This document shows, in pieces, positions 6,071 to 13,583 of a stretch of 13,893 bases of DNA. This stretch comes from CALOAD01 sp942491415 (GTDB lineage Bacteria; Cyanobacteriota; Vampirovibrionia; Gastranaerophilales; CALOAD01): the NCBI GenBank assembly GCA_942491415.1, contig CALOAD010000003.1, positions 1 to 13,893 on the forward strand, read 5' to 3'. Made by a program: the position numbers and the translations under genes. Each line of letters begins with the position of its first letter. Position 1 is the first letter of the stretch. The notes under the pieces are model-generated. The model was not told the origin of the DNA. It saw nothing but the letters and a program-made list of their open reading frames with translations, and did no database searches.

Positions 6071-6084
6071 ATTCCTTTTATTAA

Positions 6085-6132
6085 TTAGTGTCTATAGGTA
6101 TTAAGTCCCTACATAAATGTATTTGACACTAA
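6085..6132. promoter_or_regulatory. Inverted repeat upstream of the paralogous pair
   Basis: Perfect 8-bp arms TTAGTGTC (6085-6092) and GACACTAA (6125-6132) are separated by 32 bases, located 15-62 bases upstream of the ATG at 6070. No clear -35/-10 pair was identified. It could bind a dimeric regulator or be chance; no T-run makes it a terminator for the operon ending at 6208. Confidence 0.3.
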
Positions 6133-6207
6133 ATAAGATTAGAATTTACTTTTCTTAATAAAGATAAATTCTTGTAATAAATATAAAATATGTCTATTTA
6201 AAAATAA

Positions 6208-6927
6208 CTATGTTGTAAAAGATTTCTGTAAATCAAAAATATAATCTAAAGTTCTTTTAATCAGCTTAATGCGGGTTTTCCAAGTTCCTCCGCCTTTAGC
6301 CTCTCCGTATTTTCTTTCAAAGAAATAAACCGGAATTTCTAAAATATCATATCGATTCTTTTTAGCCTGATATAACAAAAATAGATCAAGTGAAAAGTCA
6401 TTAGGTGCTTTATTCAATATTTGTTTTTCATAAAAATCTCTGCTAAATAATTTAGGCTGGGCATTAATATCATCTAATTTTTCTTTTAAAACAAATCCCA
6501 CAATAATTTGCATTCCCCAGGTAAAAAATCTTTCTAATAAACGACGATTTTTACGCTTTCCTTTAACAAGGATATCTTCTCTTCCTTGCTGTTTATACAA
6601 ATCAAATGCTTTTAAAACATCTTCAGGATCAGTTTGCATATCCGCGTGTGTCCAAGAAAGCAAATCGCCCTTACACGCCTTTAACCCTTCTAAAATCCCA
6701 TAACCGTATCCCTGATTTTCTTCAATATTTACCACTTTAAAGAGTTGTGAATTATGATTAGCAATCTCTGCATCAAGTATATCCTTAGAATCGTCTGTTG
6801 AGCCGTTATTTACCAGTATAACTTCCACATCATGACGCACCAGTAAAATTTCATTTAAACGATTTATGATTAAATGAATATTTTCAGCTTCGTTATAACA
6901 AGGAATTACTATTGAAAGAAAATGCAT
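6208..6927 (-). CDS. GT2 glycosyltransferase, polyprenyl-phosphate-sugar synthase type
   Basis: 239-residue GT-A fold transferase resembling dolichyl-phosphate mannose synthase and bacterial polyprenyl-phosphate sugar synthases. It has the nucleotide-sugar entry motif IVIPCYNEAENI (6-17), NNGSTDDS (40-47), the NQGYGYGILEGL loop (71-82) and the metal-binding region HADMQTDPED with D96 and D100. There are no obvious C-terminal membrane helices, so it is probably a peripheral cytoplasmic-face enzyme. It starts three bases after the preceding nucleotidyltransferase, with GAGG upstream, and is the last gene of the operon. The natural role would be moving a sugar from an NDP donor made by the neighbours to a polyprenyl phosphate, giving the lipid donor that GT-C enzymes such as the two in this operon use. 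The exact sugar is unknown. No clear terminator follows. Confidence 0.85.
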   Translation of the reverse strand: MHFLSIVIPCYNEAENIHLIINRLNEILLVRHDVEVILVNNGSTDDSKDILDAEIANHNSQLFKVVNIEENQGYGYGILEGLKACKGDLLSWTHADMQTDPEDVLKAFDLYKQQGREDILVKGKRKNRRLLERFFTWGMQIIVGFVLKEKLDDINAQPKLFSRDFYEKQILNKAPNDFSLDLFLLYQAKKNRYDILEIPVYFFERKYGEAKGGGTWKTRIKLIKRTLDYIFDLQKSFTT

Positions 6928-6930
6928 AAT

Positions 6931-7734
6931 TTATACCCAATCCTCTTTATGACTGAATTCCAGCCAATATTTTAAAGTTTTTTCATAGTTTTCGTAGTCT
7001 TTAGGAGTTCCCCAGCAAAAATACTTTGTAACTTCAAACACCTGAACTTTTAAACCAAGTTCTATTGCGTGCTGCATAGCCTGATCAACATAAAATTCAT
7101 TATTAATCCTGTTATTTTCAGCAATCATTTTTTCTGTTGACTTAATAAAATCAGAGCCATGTTTAAACCAGAAATTCCCGGTAACTGCTTGATCGTTAAG
7201 AGGATTATCGCTAATAGGAATTTTTACGGACATGCCGGCTACAGTTTTACTATTTTCTTCTACTTTCACCCAACCGTGTGCTTCAGGTTTTTCCAAAACC
7301 AAATCATGATTTCTATATGTAAAAATTATCGCATCACATTCAGTCTTAGTTTTATTAAAAACCTCTTCATCAATTAGCATCCCACAATCACAAGCGCCTA
7401 TAAATAATTCTTCGCTGTTGTTAATATAATTTTTTGCCAAAAGACAAGTTGATGCCTGCCCATCCGTCAGATGATCTAACGTAATAAATTGCGAATGCGG
7501 AATATGTTTTTTAATTTCTGTTTCAACACCTTCATTTTTGTGAAAATCCCTATCAATAAAAATAATATTAGGATTAGAGCCTTGTAATAATAAATCCTTA
7601 GCCGCTGCAACAACCATAGGGAATTTTTTACCGGTTTTTCTATAGGTTAATGGTATTACAGGCTTCGAAATATTATATCCGGCTTCTTTAAAACGACTTC
7701 CCGCTCCTGCCATAGGAATTAAAATATTTGTCAT
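6931..7734 (-). CDS. Sugar-phosphate nucleotidyltransferase-like protein 2
   Basis: 267 residues of the NTP-transferase (GT-A-like pyrophosphorylase) superfamily, which joins NTP and a sugar or polyol phosphate to give an activated NDP donor plus pyrophosphate. The N-terminal signature IPMAGAGSRFKEAGYNISKPVIPL (6-29) carries the phosphate-binding glycine loop, the conserved Arg13 and the KP pair. GACDCGML contains the likely metal aspartate D115. The C-terminal portion ends with the FCWGTPKDYENYEKTLKYW element seen in this subgroup. The start ATG overlaps the previous stop (ATGA), with GGAG seven bases upstream. It is paralogous to the gene before it, which also ends in a WGTPEDLEEYLFW motif. 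Which NTP and which sugar are used cannot be told from the sequence. Confidence 0.82.
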   Translation of the reverse strand: MTNILIPMAGAGSRFKEAGYNISKPVIPLTYRKTGKKFPMVVAAAKDLLLQGSNPNIIFIDRDFHKNEGVETEIKKHIPHSQFITLDHLTDGQASTCLLAKNYINNSEELFIGACDCGMLIDEEVFNKTKTECDAIIFTYRNHDLVLEKPEAHGWVKVEENSKTVAGMSVKIPISDNPLNDQAVTGNFWFKHGSDFIKSTEKMIAENNRINNEFYVDQAMQHAIELGLKVQVFEVTKYFCWGTPKDYENYEKTLKYWLEFSHKEDWV

Positions 7735-8501
7735 TCTTTAACTCCTTTAACCAAATCAACCCAAAATAAATATTCTTCTAAATCCTCTGGGGTTCCCCAT
7801 TGACAAAAATAATCAACATTTTCAGGAACCCAAACATCAAGACCATTTTTTACCATAAAATTATAAACTAAGCTAATATAATACTCATTATTAAGAGCTG
7901 GACCTTCTTTTAGCATTATTTCAAAATAATCTTTTAAAATTTTGCCGCTCTTAAAATAATAAACACCCGGAGATTGAAGAGATTTTTCTTTATTCTCTGT
8001 CCAAGAAAATTTTTCTTTAATTTCAATCAAATTTTGATTTTCATCAGTTTTACAGGACGCATAAAAATTTTTAGCAGGTAAAAGGTTTGGATGAAAACCT
8101 GTATAACAGGGGATTGCACCTGACACCCCTTTATTAATTACTGCTGTCTTAAAAGCCTTATAATCCCAATGCATATAATAATCGCAATAACTTACAAGAG
8201 ATGGTTTTTCATTATTTATTTCATCAAAGACGTTTGCTACAGCATAAACAGGACCTTTTTTATGAGAATCTATACCGAATATTTTCCCATCAGGTTTAAT
8301 GCGTTTTAATTCATTTTTTAATTCAGTTTTTTCCAAATGTTCATTCTGGCAAATAAAAATAAAATCATTTTCGCCGGGAAACATTTTAACAACCCATTCG
8401 ATTAAAGGTCTGTTATGTACTCTTATAAGCGGTTTAATATCTTTATAACCCGCTCTTATAAATCTTTCTCCAAATCCTGACATAGGGATAATTATTTGCA
8501 C
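7731..8501 (-). CDS. Sugar-phosphate nucleotidyltransferase-like protein 1
   Basis: 256 residues with the same fold as its downstream neighbour. IIIPMSGFGERFIRAGYKDIKPLI (3-26) contains the G-x-G-x-R loop and the KP pair. SYCDYYMHWD carries the probable metal aspartate D107. The C-terminal CQWGTPEDLEEYLFW matches the neighbour's. I chose GTG 8501: it has GAGGT seven bases upstream, starts exactly at the superfamily signature and overlaps the end of the preceding membrane gene by ten bases. A longer frame back to 8555 only overlaps that gene further. Similar proteins occur in capsule loci, where they activate unusual sugar phosphates. Having two diverged copies side by side suggests two different activated donors or a heteromeric enzyme. 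Confidence 0.82.
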   Translation of the reverse strand: MQIIIPMSGFGERFIRAGYKDIKPLIRVHNRPLIEWVVKMFPGENDFIFICQNEHLEKTELKNELKRIKPDGKIFGIDSHKKGPVYAVANVFDEINNEKPSLVSYCDYYMHWDYKAFKTAVINKGVSGAIPCYTGFHPNLLPAKNFYASCKTDENQNLIEIKEKFSWTENKEKSLQSPGVYYFKSGKILKDYFEIMLKEGPALNNEYYISLVYNFMVKNGLDVWVPENVDYFCQWGTPEDLEEYLFWVDLVKGVKE

Positions 8502-9193
8502 TGTTTTACCTCTATTATATTCATCCCAGAACATTTTCCGATATAAACAGGACAATTGTTATTTTTCTGTATTTTGGAAAATAAGTTGTTTAAATGCAAT
8601 TCCTTTCTATGTTTTGTTAATCTGTCCCCCAATATAATTATTGATGATGGCATAATATCCCCGTAAGCTAAATTTTTATATGCTATCTTGCTTTGTAAAA
8701 GAGCAAATTCAGAAAAATTATATATCCTGACATTTTCGTAAGAATGTATTTTCTCGTTGAAACATCTTATAATTTTTTCTTTATTTTGTAATATTTTTTC
8801 GTGGTCCAATCTTAACGTTACTCGTTCCTTTATCAAAGGATAATTAGTTATTCCGTTTATTAAGATTAAAAACAAAAATAGTTTTATAGCATCCTTATTT
8901 ATATCAAAACAAAAAGTTATTAAAGGAAGCAATGTAATAAAAGGATACCAATACCAGCCCAAATACCGTTCTCTTAAAAGTAAAAGTACAGAAAACATAA
9001 AAGTTACTATTAGAGAAATTAAAAGCTTTTTATTTTTTATTTTTAATTTTTTATGTTGATACATTAAAATAAAAAAAGGTATTATGCCAATTGATAAATT
9101 AAATAAGCCACCGGAAAAAACTGAATCCCACATCCAATCGAAATTATAAAATATTTTAAAAAAAGTTTGTAAAGGAAAATGGTGTAACGACAT
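8492..9193 (-). CDS. GT-C-type membrane protein, 3' part
   Basis: Continuation of the gene starting at 9939, displaced by a one-base loss near 9191-9196. It opens in the LHHFPLQTFFKIFYNFDWMW region. Then come several hydrophobic segments (SIGIIPFFILMY, LLISLIVTFMFSVLLLL, WYPFITLLPLITF, LFLFLILINGI) with a conserved-looking RERYLGWYWYPF stretch between helices, as expected for the last transmembrane part of PMT/ArnT-like enzymes. A soluble domain of roughly 100 residues follows (KERVTLRLDHEKIL to IEVKQCK) and presumably faces the periplasm. The ATG at 9193 is probably an internal codon. Joined with the 5' part, the product is about 482 residues. The stop codon overlaps the GTG start of the nucleotidyltransferase. 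Confidence 0.72.
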   Translation of the reverse strand: MSLHHFPLQTFFKIFYNFDWMWDSVFSGGLFNLSIGIIPFFILMYQHKKLKIKNKKLLISLIVTFMFSVLLLLRERYLGWYWYPFITLLPLITFCFDINKDAIKLFLFLILINGITNYPLIKERVTLRLDHEKILQNKEKIIRCFNEKIHSYENVRIYNFSEFALLQSKIAYKNLAYGDIMPSSIIILGDRLTKHRKELHLNNLFSKIQKNNNCPVYIGKCSGMNIIEVKQCK

Positions 9194-9939
9194 GATTCAA
9201 CTATTTTAATAAAAAGAAAAGGTTCAATCAGTATAAAAGGATTGCATAGTATAAATCCTGAAACACACGCCAGGACAATAAAAACAATATGCTTACGGTT
9301 TTTATTAAAAAGTTCGGATATTTTATGTTTCTTTAATATGTTAAAAGGAATAGAATAAAATAAAGAAAATACCAGAAGAATAACGGCATTTAATTTAACA
9401 CCAATACTCAACCCTAATAGTATAAATCCAATATATTTAAAATTATTTTTATATAACGTTAAGTAAACTCCCAACATCCCCAAAAAAACACTCAGGAGCT
9501 CCGGTCCTATTAATTTACCGTACCACCATGCGGCAGAAAAACTAAACCATAAACCTACAGCAAGACAAACTTGTACACTTTCATTTGATATTTTTTTTCC
9601 TATAAGAAAAATAAATACTGGAATTGATAACATATAAAGTAAAGATAGCCCTCTTAATAAAAATAAGTTATTTAAAAAACCTCCTATTATCCAATAAAAA
9701 CTGCCATATCCTAATTTATTTTCTATTTTTAAAATTGAAGAGAAAGGTAATTGATGAAGTTTATCAAAAAGGGATTTAAACCCAATTTCATCTGATGTTA
9801 TTGCAATTGAAAAATACAAATCAGTTTGTATAAAAATATAGATGCAAATCAAACAAAAAAATACAAAAAAATACGGAATAACACTTTTTTTACTTTTATC
9901 TATAAGCTTAGAAAACTGTAAATTAGTGATTTTAAACAA
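9082..9939 (-). CDS. GT-C-type membrane glycosyltransferase, 5' part, frameshifted
   Basis: The N-terminal half of a polytopic protein of the PMT/ArnT-like GT-C superfamily, which uses polyprenyl-phosphate sugars on the outer face of the membrane. A first helix (about 20-38, VIPYFFVFFCLICIYIFI) is followed by a short external loop with the acidic pair D-E in ITSDEIGF, the position of the catalytic aspartate in GT-C enzymes. A further set of helices follows (about eight hydrophobic segments to residue 240). After EPFLFIKIVES the frame degenerates, while another frame continues sensibly from 9193. Only residues up to about 249 (around 9194) are authentic, and the remaining 36 codons are out of frame. 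The TTG start at 9939 overlaps the previous stop by eight bases and has GAGG eight bases upstream. Confidence 0.75.
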   Translation of the reverse strand: MFKITNLQFSKLIDKSKKSVIPYFFVFFCLICIYIFIQTDLYFSIAITSDEIGFKSLFDKLHQLPFSSILKIENKLGYGSFYWIIGGFLNNLFLLRGLSLLYMLSIPVFIFLIGKKISNESVQVCLAVGLWFSFSAAWWYGKLIGPELLSVFLGMLGVYLTLYKNNFKYIGFILLGLSIGVKLNAVILLVFSLFYSIPFNILKKHKISELFNKNRKHIVFIVLACVSGFILCNPFILIEPFLFIKIVESCRYTIFLYKLFLKYFIISIGCGIQFFPVAYLIYQLA

Positions 9940-10609
9940 TAGGAAACCTCTCTTTTAACTGCGAGGTCATTTCCTCGGACAGGTTCTGTTTCCATATATC
10001 CGTTCGCTTTGTACATACAGCATCTATTTCCTTATTCACCAGCTGTTCTTTGAATTCATTTATTTTGGCAGCAGAGTGTTTTTGCAACTCTGGAGAAACT
10101 ACACAAATTTTAAATCCCGCTTCTTTTAGTTTTGAATATGAATCATCATCAAGAGGCAATTTACTGAAACAATCAACCCATACCCATTTTGCTTTCTGCG
10201 CAAACCCAAGCGCATATTCCAGAGCTTCTCTTTCTGAAAATCGCACTGAAAGATTTTCAGGGGTAAAACCTTCAATATTGTTATTTATCGCATCTTCTGC
10301 ATATAAAGCAAAATACGGCATTGAAAGATCAAGGAAAAACCAACTTTTTACAGTATATTTATTCATTAACCGAATACATTCCTTCTCAATACCTTCTGTT
10401 TTAACATTAAGTATCATAGGACCTTTATGTTTCCAAGCTTTTAAAACATTTTCAAACTTTTCAGGCTCAGGTGACTCATGATGATAAAACGGATCATGAT
10501 GCAATATCAGTTCATTTTTATGATACCTGACATCCAATTCGAGTCCATTTTCTTCAGGAACATTGCTTAATAATGAAATTGTATTAATTCGATGGTTTAT
10601 ATAAATCAT
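9932..10609 (-). CDS. GDPD/PI-PLC-like TIM-barrel phosphodiesterase family protein
   Basis: 225 residues resembling glycerophosphodiester phosphodiesterases. NHR at 5-7 gives the first catalytic His-Arg, ELD at 24-26 supplies the two acidic metal ligands, and HHDP at 37-40 supplies the second catalytic His. The barrel continues through ILNVKTEG (66-73), SWFFLDLSMPYF, WVWVDCF and VCTKRTDIW. No signal peptide is visible, so it should act in the cytosol. Its usual reaction would be hydrolysis of a glycerophosphodiester or a related cyclic phosphodiester. Within a sugar-activation operon it might instead trim or recycle an intermediate. It overlaps the aldolase by 26 bases and the following gene by eight. 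The length is slightly shorter than typical GDPDs (about 240-250), but all the key residues are present. Confidence 0.78.
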   Translation of the reverse strand: MIYINHRINTISLLSNVPEENGLELDVRYHKNELILHHDPFYHHESPEPEKFENVLKAWKHKGPMILNVKTEGIEKECIRLMNKYTVKSWFFLDLSMPYFALYAEDAINNNIEGFTPENLSVRFSEREALEYALGFAQKAKWVWVDCFSKLPLDDDSYSKLKEAGFKICVVSPELQKHSAAKINEFKEQLVNKEIDAVCTKRTDIWKQNLSEEMTSQLKERFPIV

Positions 10610-11477
10610 TTTTAGCTAAATTTTGCCTATATTTTTCACTTTCCATGTGTTTTATTATATCTACTTTTGATTTTGAAATAAAGCAGGGGGTTAAACTATT
10701 CATTTCAATATTATGCAGAATAAACCAATACGCATTAATAGCTTCTTCTGCTACTGAAGTTTTAATAAGTTCATTATTTTCTGCATAAACGATTTGATCA
10801 GGGAATAACACATTATTTTGTATAAAATCAATATGTTTTGATATTTCTTTTTGATTCTTATATTCATTGTAATCATTAATAAATTTAAGATAATTTTTAA
10901 TTCTATTATTTACCTGTTCATGTTTTTTTAAAACTTCATCAGCATCATCGGCAGTTACAATCAGCCCATGATTTTGTAAAAATATAATTTCAGGAATTTC
11001 ATTTTGAGTTTTTATCGCATTATAAATTAAAACAGTTAATTCTCTCCCCGGACTTGAACAAGAAATCCACATTGAATTTTCGAACAAATTAGATGCAATT
11101 GCCTCTCCCTCCTGTGAACAGGCAAGAATGTTTACATAAACAGAATGAGTATGAACAACATATTTTTTTAACAAGGCATGAAAACCGGTTTCAATCGAAG
11201 GTATATTATTTGTTTCAATCACCTGCGATTTAATTGATTTAACAAATAGATTTTCGTCTTCATCAGGAGAAGATAAATAAGCGCAAATTTCTGGATAATT
11301 AACAACGCTATACCCTTTATCAAGAGCAACTTGAGAAAGAGCGATGCCAGAAGCTTTAATAGCCATTCGTGTTTTATCAAGCTTCACCGAGGTATTTCCG
11401 CCGCCGCCTTGAGCATAAGAAAGATTTCGCCCGATTATGCCAGATATATAAACCAAATTTTCAATAGTTTTAGTCAT
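10584..11477 (-). CDS. Class II aldolase/adducin-family protein
   Basis: 297 residues counted from ATG 11477. Family members such as L-fuculose-1-phosphate and rhamnulose-1-phosphate aldolases use Zn2+ to split or form ketose phosphates with dihydroxyacetone phosphate; L-ribulose-5-phosphate 4-epimerase shares the fold. Key residues are GGGGNTS at 24-30 (phosphate binding), SGIAL at 43-47, the probable catalytic Glu96 in SIETGFH, the zinc ligands His109 and His111 in VVHTHS, and His170 in LQNHGL. The C-terminal 90 residues are longer than in FucA. I chose ATG 11477 because it overlaps the kinase stop by eight bases and begins at the family region. An in-frame start at 11495 would overlap further. 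It stands directly after a phosphoribulokinase-like domain, so the kinase may prepare or consume its phosphorylated substrate. Confidence 0.85.
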   Translation of the reverse strand: MTKTIENLVYISGIIGRNLSYAQGGGGNTSVKLDKTRMAIKASGIALSQVALDKGYSVVNYPEICAYLSSPDEDENLFVKSIKSQVIETNNIPSIETGFHALLKKYVVHTHSVYVNILACSQEGEAIASNLFENSMWISCSSPGRELTVLIYNAIKTQNEIPEIIFLQNHGLIVTADDADEVLKKHEQVNNRIKNYLKFINDYNEYKNQKEISKHIDFIQNNVLFPDQIVYAENNELIKTSVAEEAINAYWFILHNIEMNSLTPCFISKSKVDIIKHMESEKYRQNLAKNDLYKPSN

Positions 11478-12759
11478 TTTGATCCACTTTTTCAAAAATA
11501 CAATATATTAATATTAAAATAATCACGCCAAGCTGGTCTTTTTGCCAATTAGATAAATTAATTCCAATATCTTCCAAACCGGGTATTAATTCTTTTGCTA
11601 AATTATTTATTTCATTTTCAGTTATTTCCCCGTCAATCTCAAGAAGCTGTTTATCATTTTTATCGTAATAATGTTTTATTGATAAAGTTGGTATTTTCTC
11701 AAGGGCAAATACAAGAGGTTCCAAAAATATAGAATTTATTATCTCAGCGATAATAAATGATTCTACTTGTTCTTTTTCGTTTCCTAAATCTTTTATTATA
11801 TTTTTAGATAAAATTTGCACATTAATATCAGCACAAGAAGATTGAGTATCTATATATTTCTTACAATCATCCAGTCTTCTTTCTATTTGTTCAATAATTT
11901 TTTCTTTTGAATAACCTCGTTTTTTAGAATCTCTGATTATTTTCCAATGATATGCAAGTTGTTTTTCAGTATTTACAAAAAATTTCAAATCATATAAATT
12001 ACGCGTTTTTTCTATATAAAAAGGGTGCAAACCTTCATAAATAATAAGTTTATTGGCTAAAATATTTTGCTCTGAAGTAAATTTACCTAAACTATGATCA
12101 TAATATTGCCTGGTAATCTTCTTGCCTCTCTTAAGCAATTGAAGATTATTAATTTCTTTATGAAGAAGATTTGCATTTGGATCAAGATGAGTATATTCTG
12201 ACCATTTTTCATGTCCTCTTTCCCATTTATGCAGATCATCTCCGGCGATGTAAGTAATATTTTCGTTTCCAAAAACATCACTTAATGATTTAGCTATAGT
12301 TGTTTTTCCTACGCCGGAATCTCCGCCAATACCAAGTAAAAACGGTTTATAAGAAATTTTATGATTAGTAAAACTTTCCAAACCTTTGTTATATATCCAG
12401 AGACAATTTAAAGCTAAAGTAGTTTGCAAAAAAGTAAATATAATATTATTTAATATAGCGCCATTAAAGCCTTGGGCTTGCAAAAAAGCATATAGTGTTT
12501 TTGATGAAGCTAAATCAGGAGAAAATAATTGAAAAACTTGCAAATAATCAGAATTTTTAGAAACTAAAAAGAAAAGTAAATAAAAACCCTGCAACGATAA
12601 AAATAATAAATACGCATTCCCTTTTTCTTTAAGATAAAAATAGCATAAAAAAGGGATAAGCCAATAATACCAACCTTGAGCCGGTTGAATAAAAATTAAT
12701 AAAAGCCCAAAAGCAAAACCTAAGAACATTATAAAAATATTTTTATTGTAATTTTTCAA
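11470..12759 (-). CDS. GT-C membrane protein C-terminus fused to a phosphoribulokinase/uridine-kinase-like domain
   Basis: One uninterrupted frame of 429 codons. Codons 1-125 are hydrophobic transmembrane segments, including QPAQGWYYWLIPF, a GT-C-like late-helix motif. Codons 140-340 are a P-loop kinase with Walker A GGDSGVGKT (145-153), the acidic GDDLHKWERG (173-182), a substrate-binding region HLDPNAN, YDHSLGKF (220-227), YEGLHPF (241-247) and HWKIIRDSKKRG (271-282). This order and these motifs match the phosphoribulokinase/uridine kinase family. The C-terminal 90 residues are of unclear fold. The TTG at 12759 is only an apparent start: adding one T to the run at 12758-12763 joins it to the membrane segments upstream, giving about 704 residues with the kinase from about residue 415. 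The natural substrate is unknown; a sugar or pentulose phosphate is plausible from the aldolase next door. Confidence 0.8.
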   Translation of the reverse strand: MKNYNKNIFIMFLGFAFGLLLIFIQPAQGWYYWLIPFLCYFYLKEKGNAYLLFLSLQGFYLLFFLVSKNSDYLQVFQLFSPDLASSKTLYAFLQAQGFNGAILNNIIFTFLQTTLALNCLWIYNKGLESFTNHKISYKPFLLGIGGDSGVGKTTIAKSLSDVFGNENITYIAGDDLHKWERGHEKWSEYTHLDPNANLLHKEINNLQLLKRGKKITRQYYDHSLGKFTSEQNILANKLIIYEGLHPFYIEKTRNLYDLKFFVNTEKQLAYHWKIIRDSKKRGYSKEKIIEQIERRLDDCKKYIDTQSSCADINVQILSKNIIKDLGNEKEQVESFIIAEIINSIFLEPLVFALEKIPTLSIKHYYDKNDKQLLEIDGEITENEINNLAKELIPGLEDIGINLSNWQKDQLGVIILILIYCIFEKVDQND

Positions 12760-13582
12760 AAAAGAATACTTTTAAATAAAAGCAATAGAAGAACTGACGG
12801 TATAAGATAAAAATTATAATTCTGGTTATATTCAAGATAAAAATCGAATATTTTTCCCTGTTCTCTATTATGAAAGATCATTGTATAAAACGATTTATCT
12901 GCAATAAAAGGAATATTAAGAATTAAAAATAATCCCACTATAATAGAAAAAAACAAAATAATTTCTTTAAATTTAATTTTTTGTCTAAAAAGATAAATAA
13001 TAAAAAATGGAAAAGTTAATAAGATATGAGTTTTTGCACAAAACGACAATCCTAAAAATAATGCTGTTAATAAAAGTCTTTTTTTGAAAAGAAAATACAA
13101 ACTAACAAATAATAAACTAATTGGAATTACATCCAGTTGACCGTGAATATAACTAATATAAATCAGAACAGGTGAAAACCAATAAAATATTAATAATTCT
13201 TTTAAAGAAGACTTAAACCATTTATATAAAATTAAAAAAATTGTTGTATCTGCAATTAATAGAGGAATTCGATAAATAAATACATCAAAAAACGATATTT
13301 GGCTTGTCGAATCTAACCACCCTAGAAGAATTCTCGGTAATGCTAAAAAGATAAAGCATAAAAAGCAGGATAAGGAAATGCTTCCTGCATGCTGGAATTT
13401 TCAAAATACAGATAAGGATTTTTAAAATTACTCTCAACAAAATAATTTACAAATGGAGCAAAAAAATCTATAAGAAAATCAGATGCTAAAAATATTCCTA
13501 AAATTATTTTTAATAACAATCCTGCTAAAAATAAATATATTAAATTTTTATTAGAATTTAAAAATCCAGCTTGTTTATTCAT
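12756..13582 (-). CDS. GT-C (GT87/PMT-like) membrane domain, 5' part of the kinase fusion, frameshifted
   Basis: The N-terminal two thirds of the membrane domain. It starts at ATG 13582, one base after the upstream stop; an in-frame TTG at 13591 is the alternative. The first piece has a transmembrane helix and the loop SDFLIDFFAPFVNYF, where the acidic residues stand in the GT-C catalytic position, then FPYPAFYALSF. Adding one T to the run at 13345-13349 continues as LALPRILLGWLD, FYWFSPVLIYISYIHGQLDVIPISLL and GLSFCAKTHILLTFPFFI, a pattern typical of polyprenyl-phosphate-dependent mannosyltransferase-like GT87/PIG families. The frame ends at 12756 because of a second one-base loss in the A6 run (plus strand) at 12758-12763. 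No extra stops occur in the reconstructed path. It would transfer a sugar from a lipid donor on the outer membrane face. Confidence 0.72.
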
Positions 13583-13583
13583 C

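Noticed and set aside
6090..6096. GTCTATA, a half-site of the lexA-like operator, upstream of the paralogous pair
   Set aside because: Only one arm is present with no properly spaced partner, and a 7-mer this AT-rich is expected by chance.
10050..10481. Long open frame on the plus strand opposite the GDPD-like gene
   Set aside because: It mirrors the coding strand of a clear enzyme gene, has no RBS or recognisable domain and stands alone on the wrong strand.
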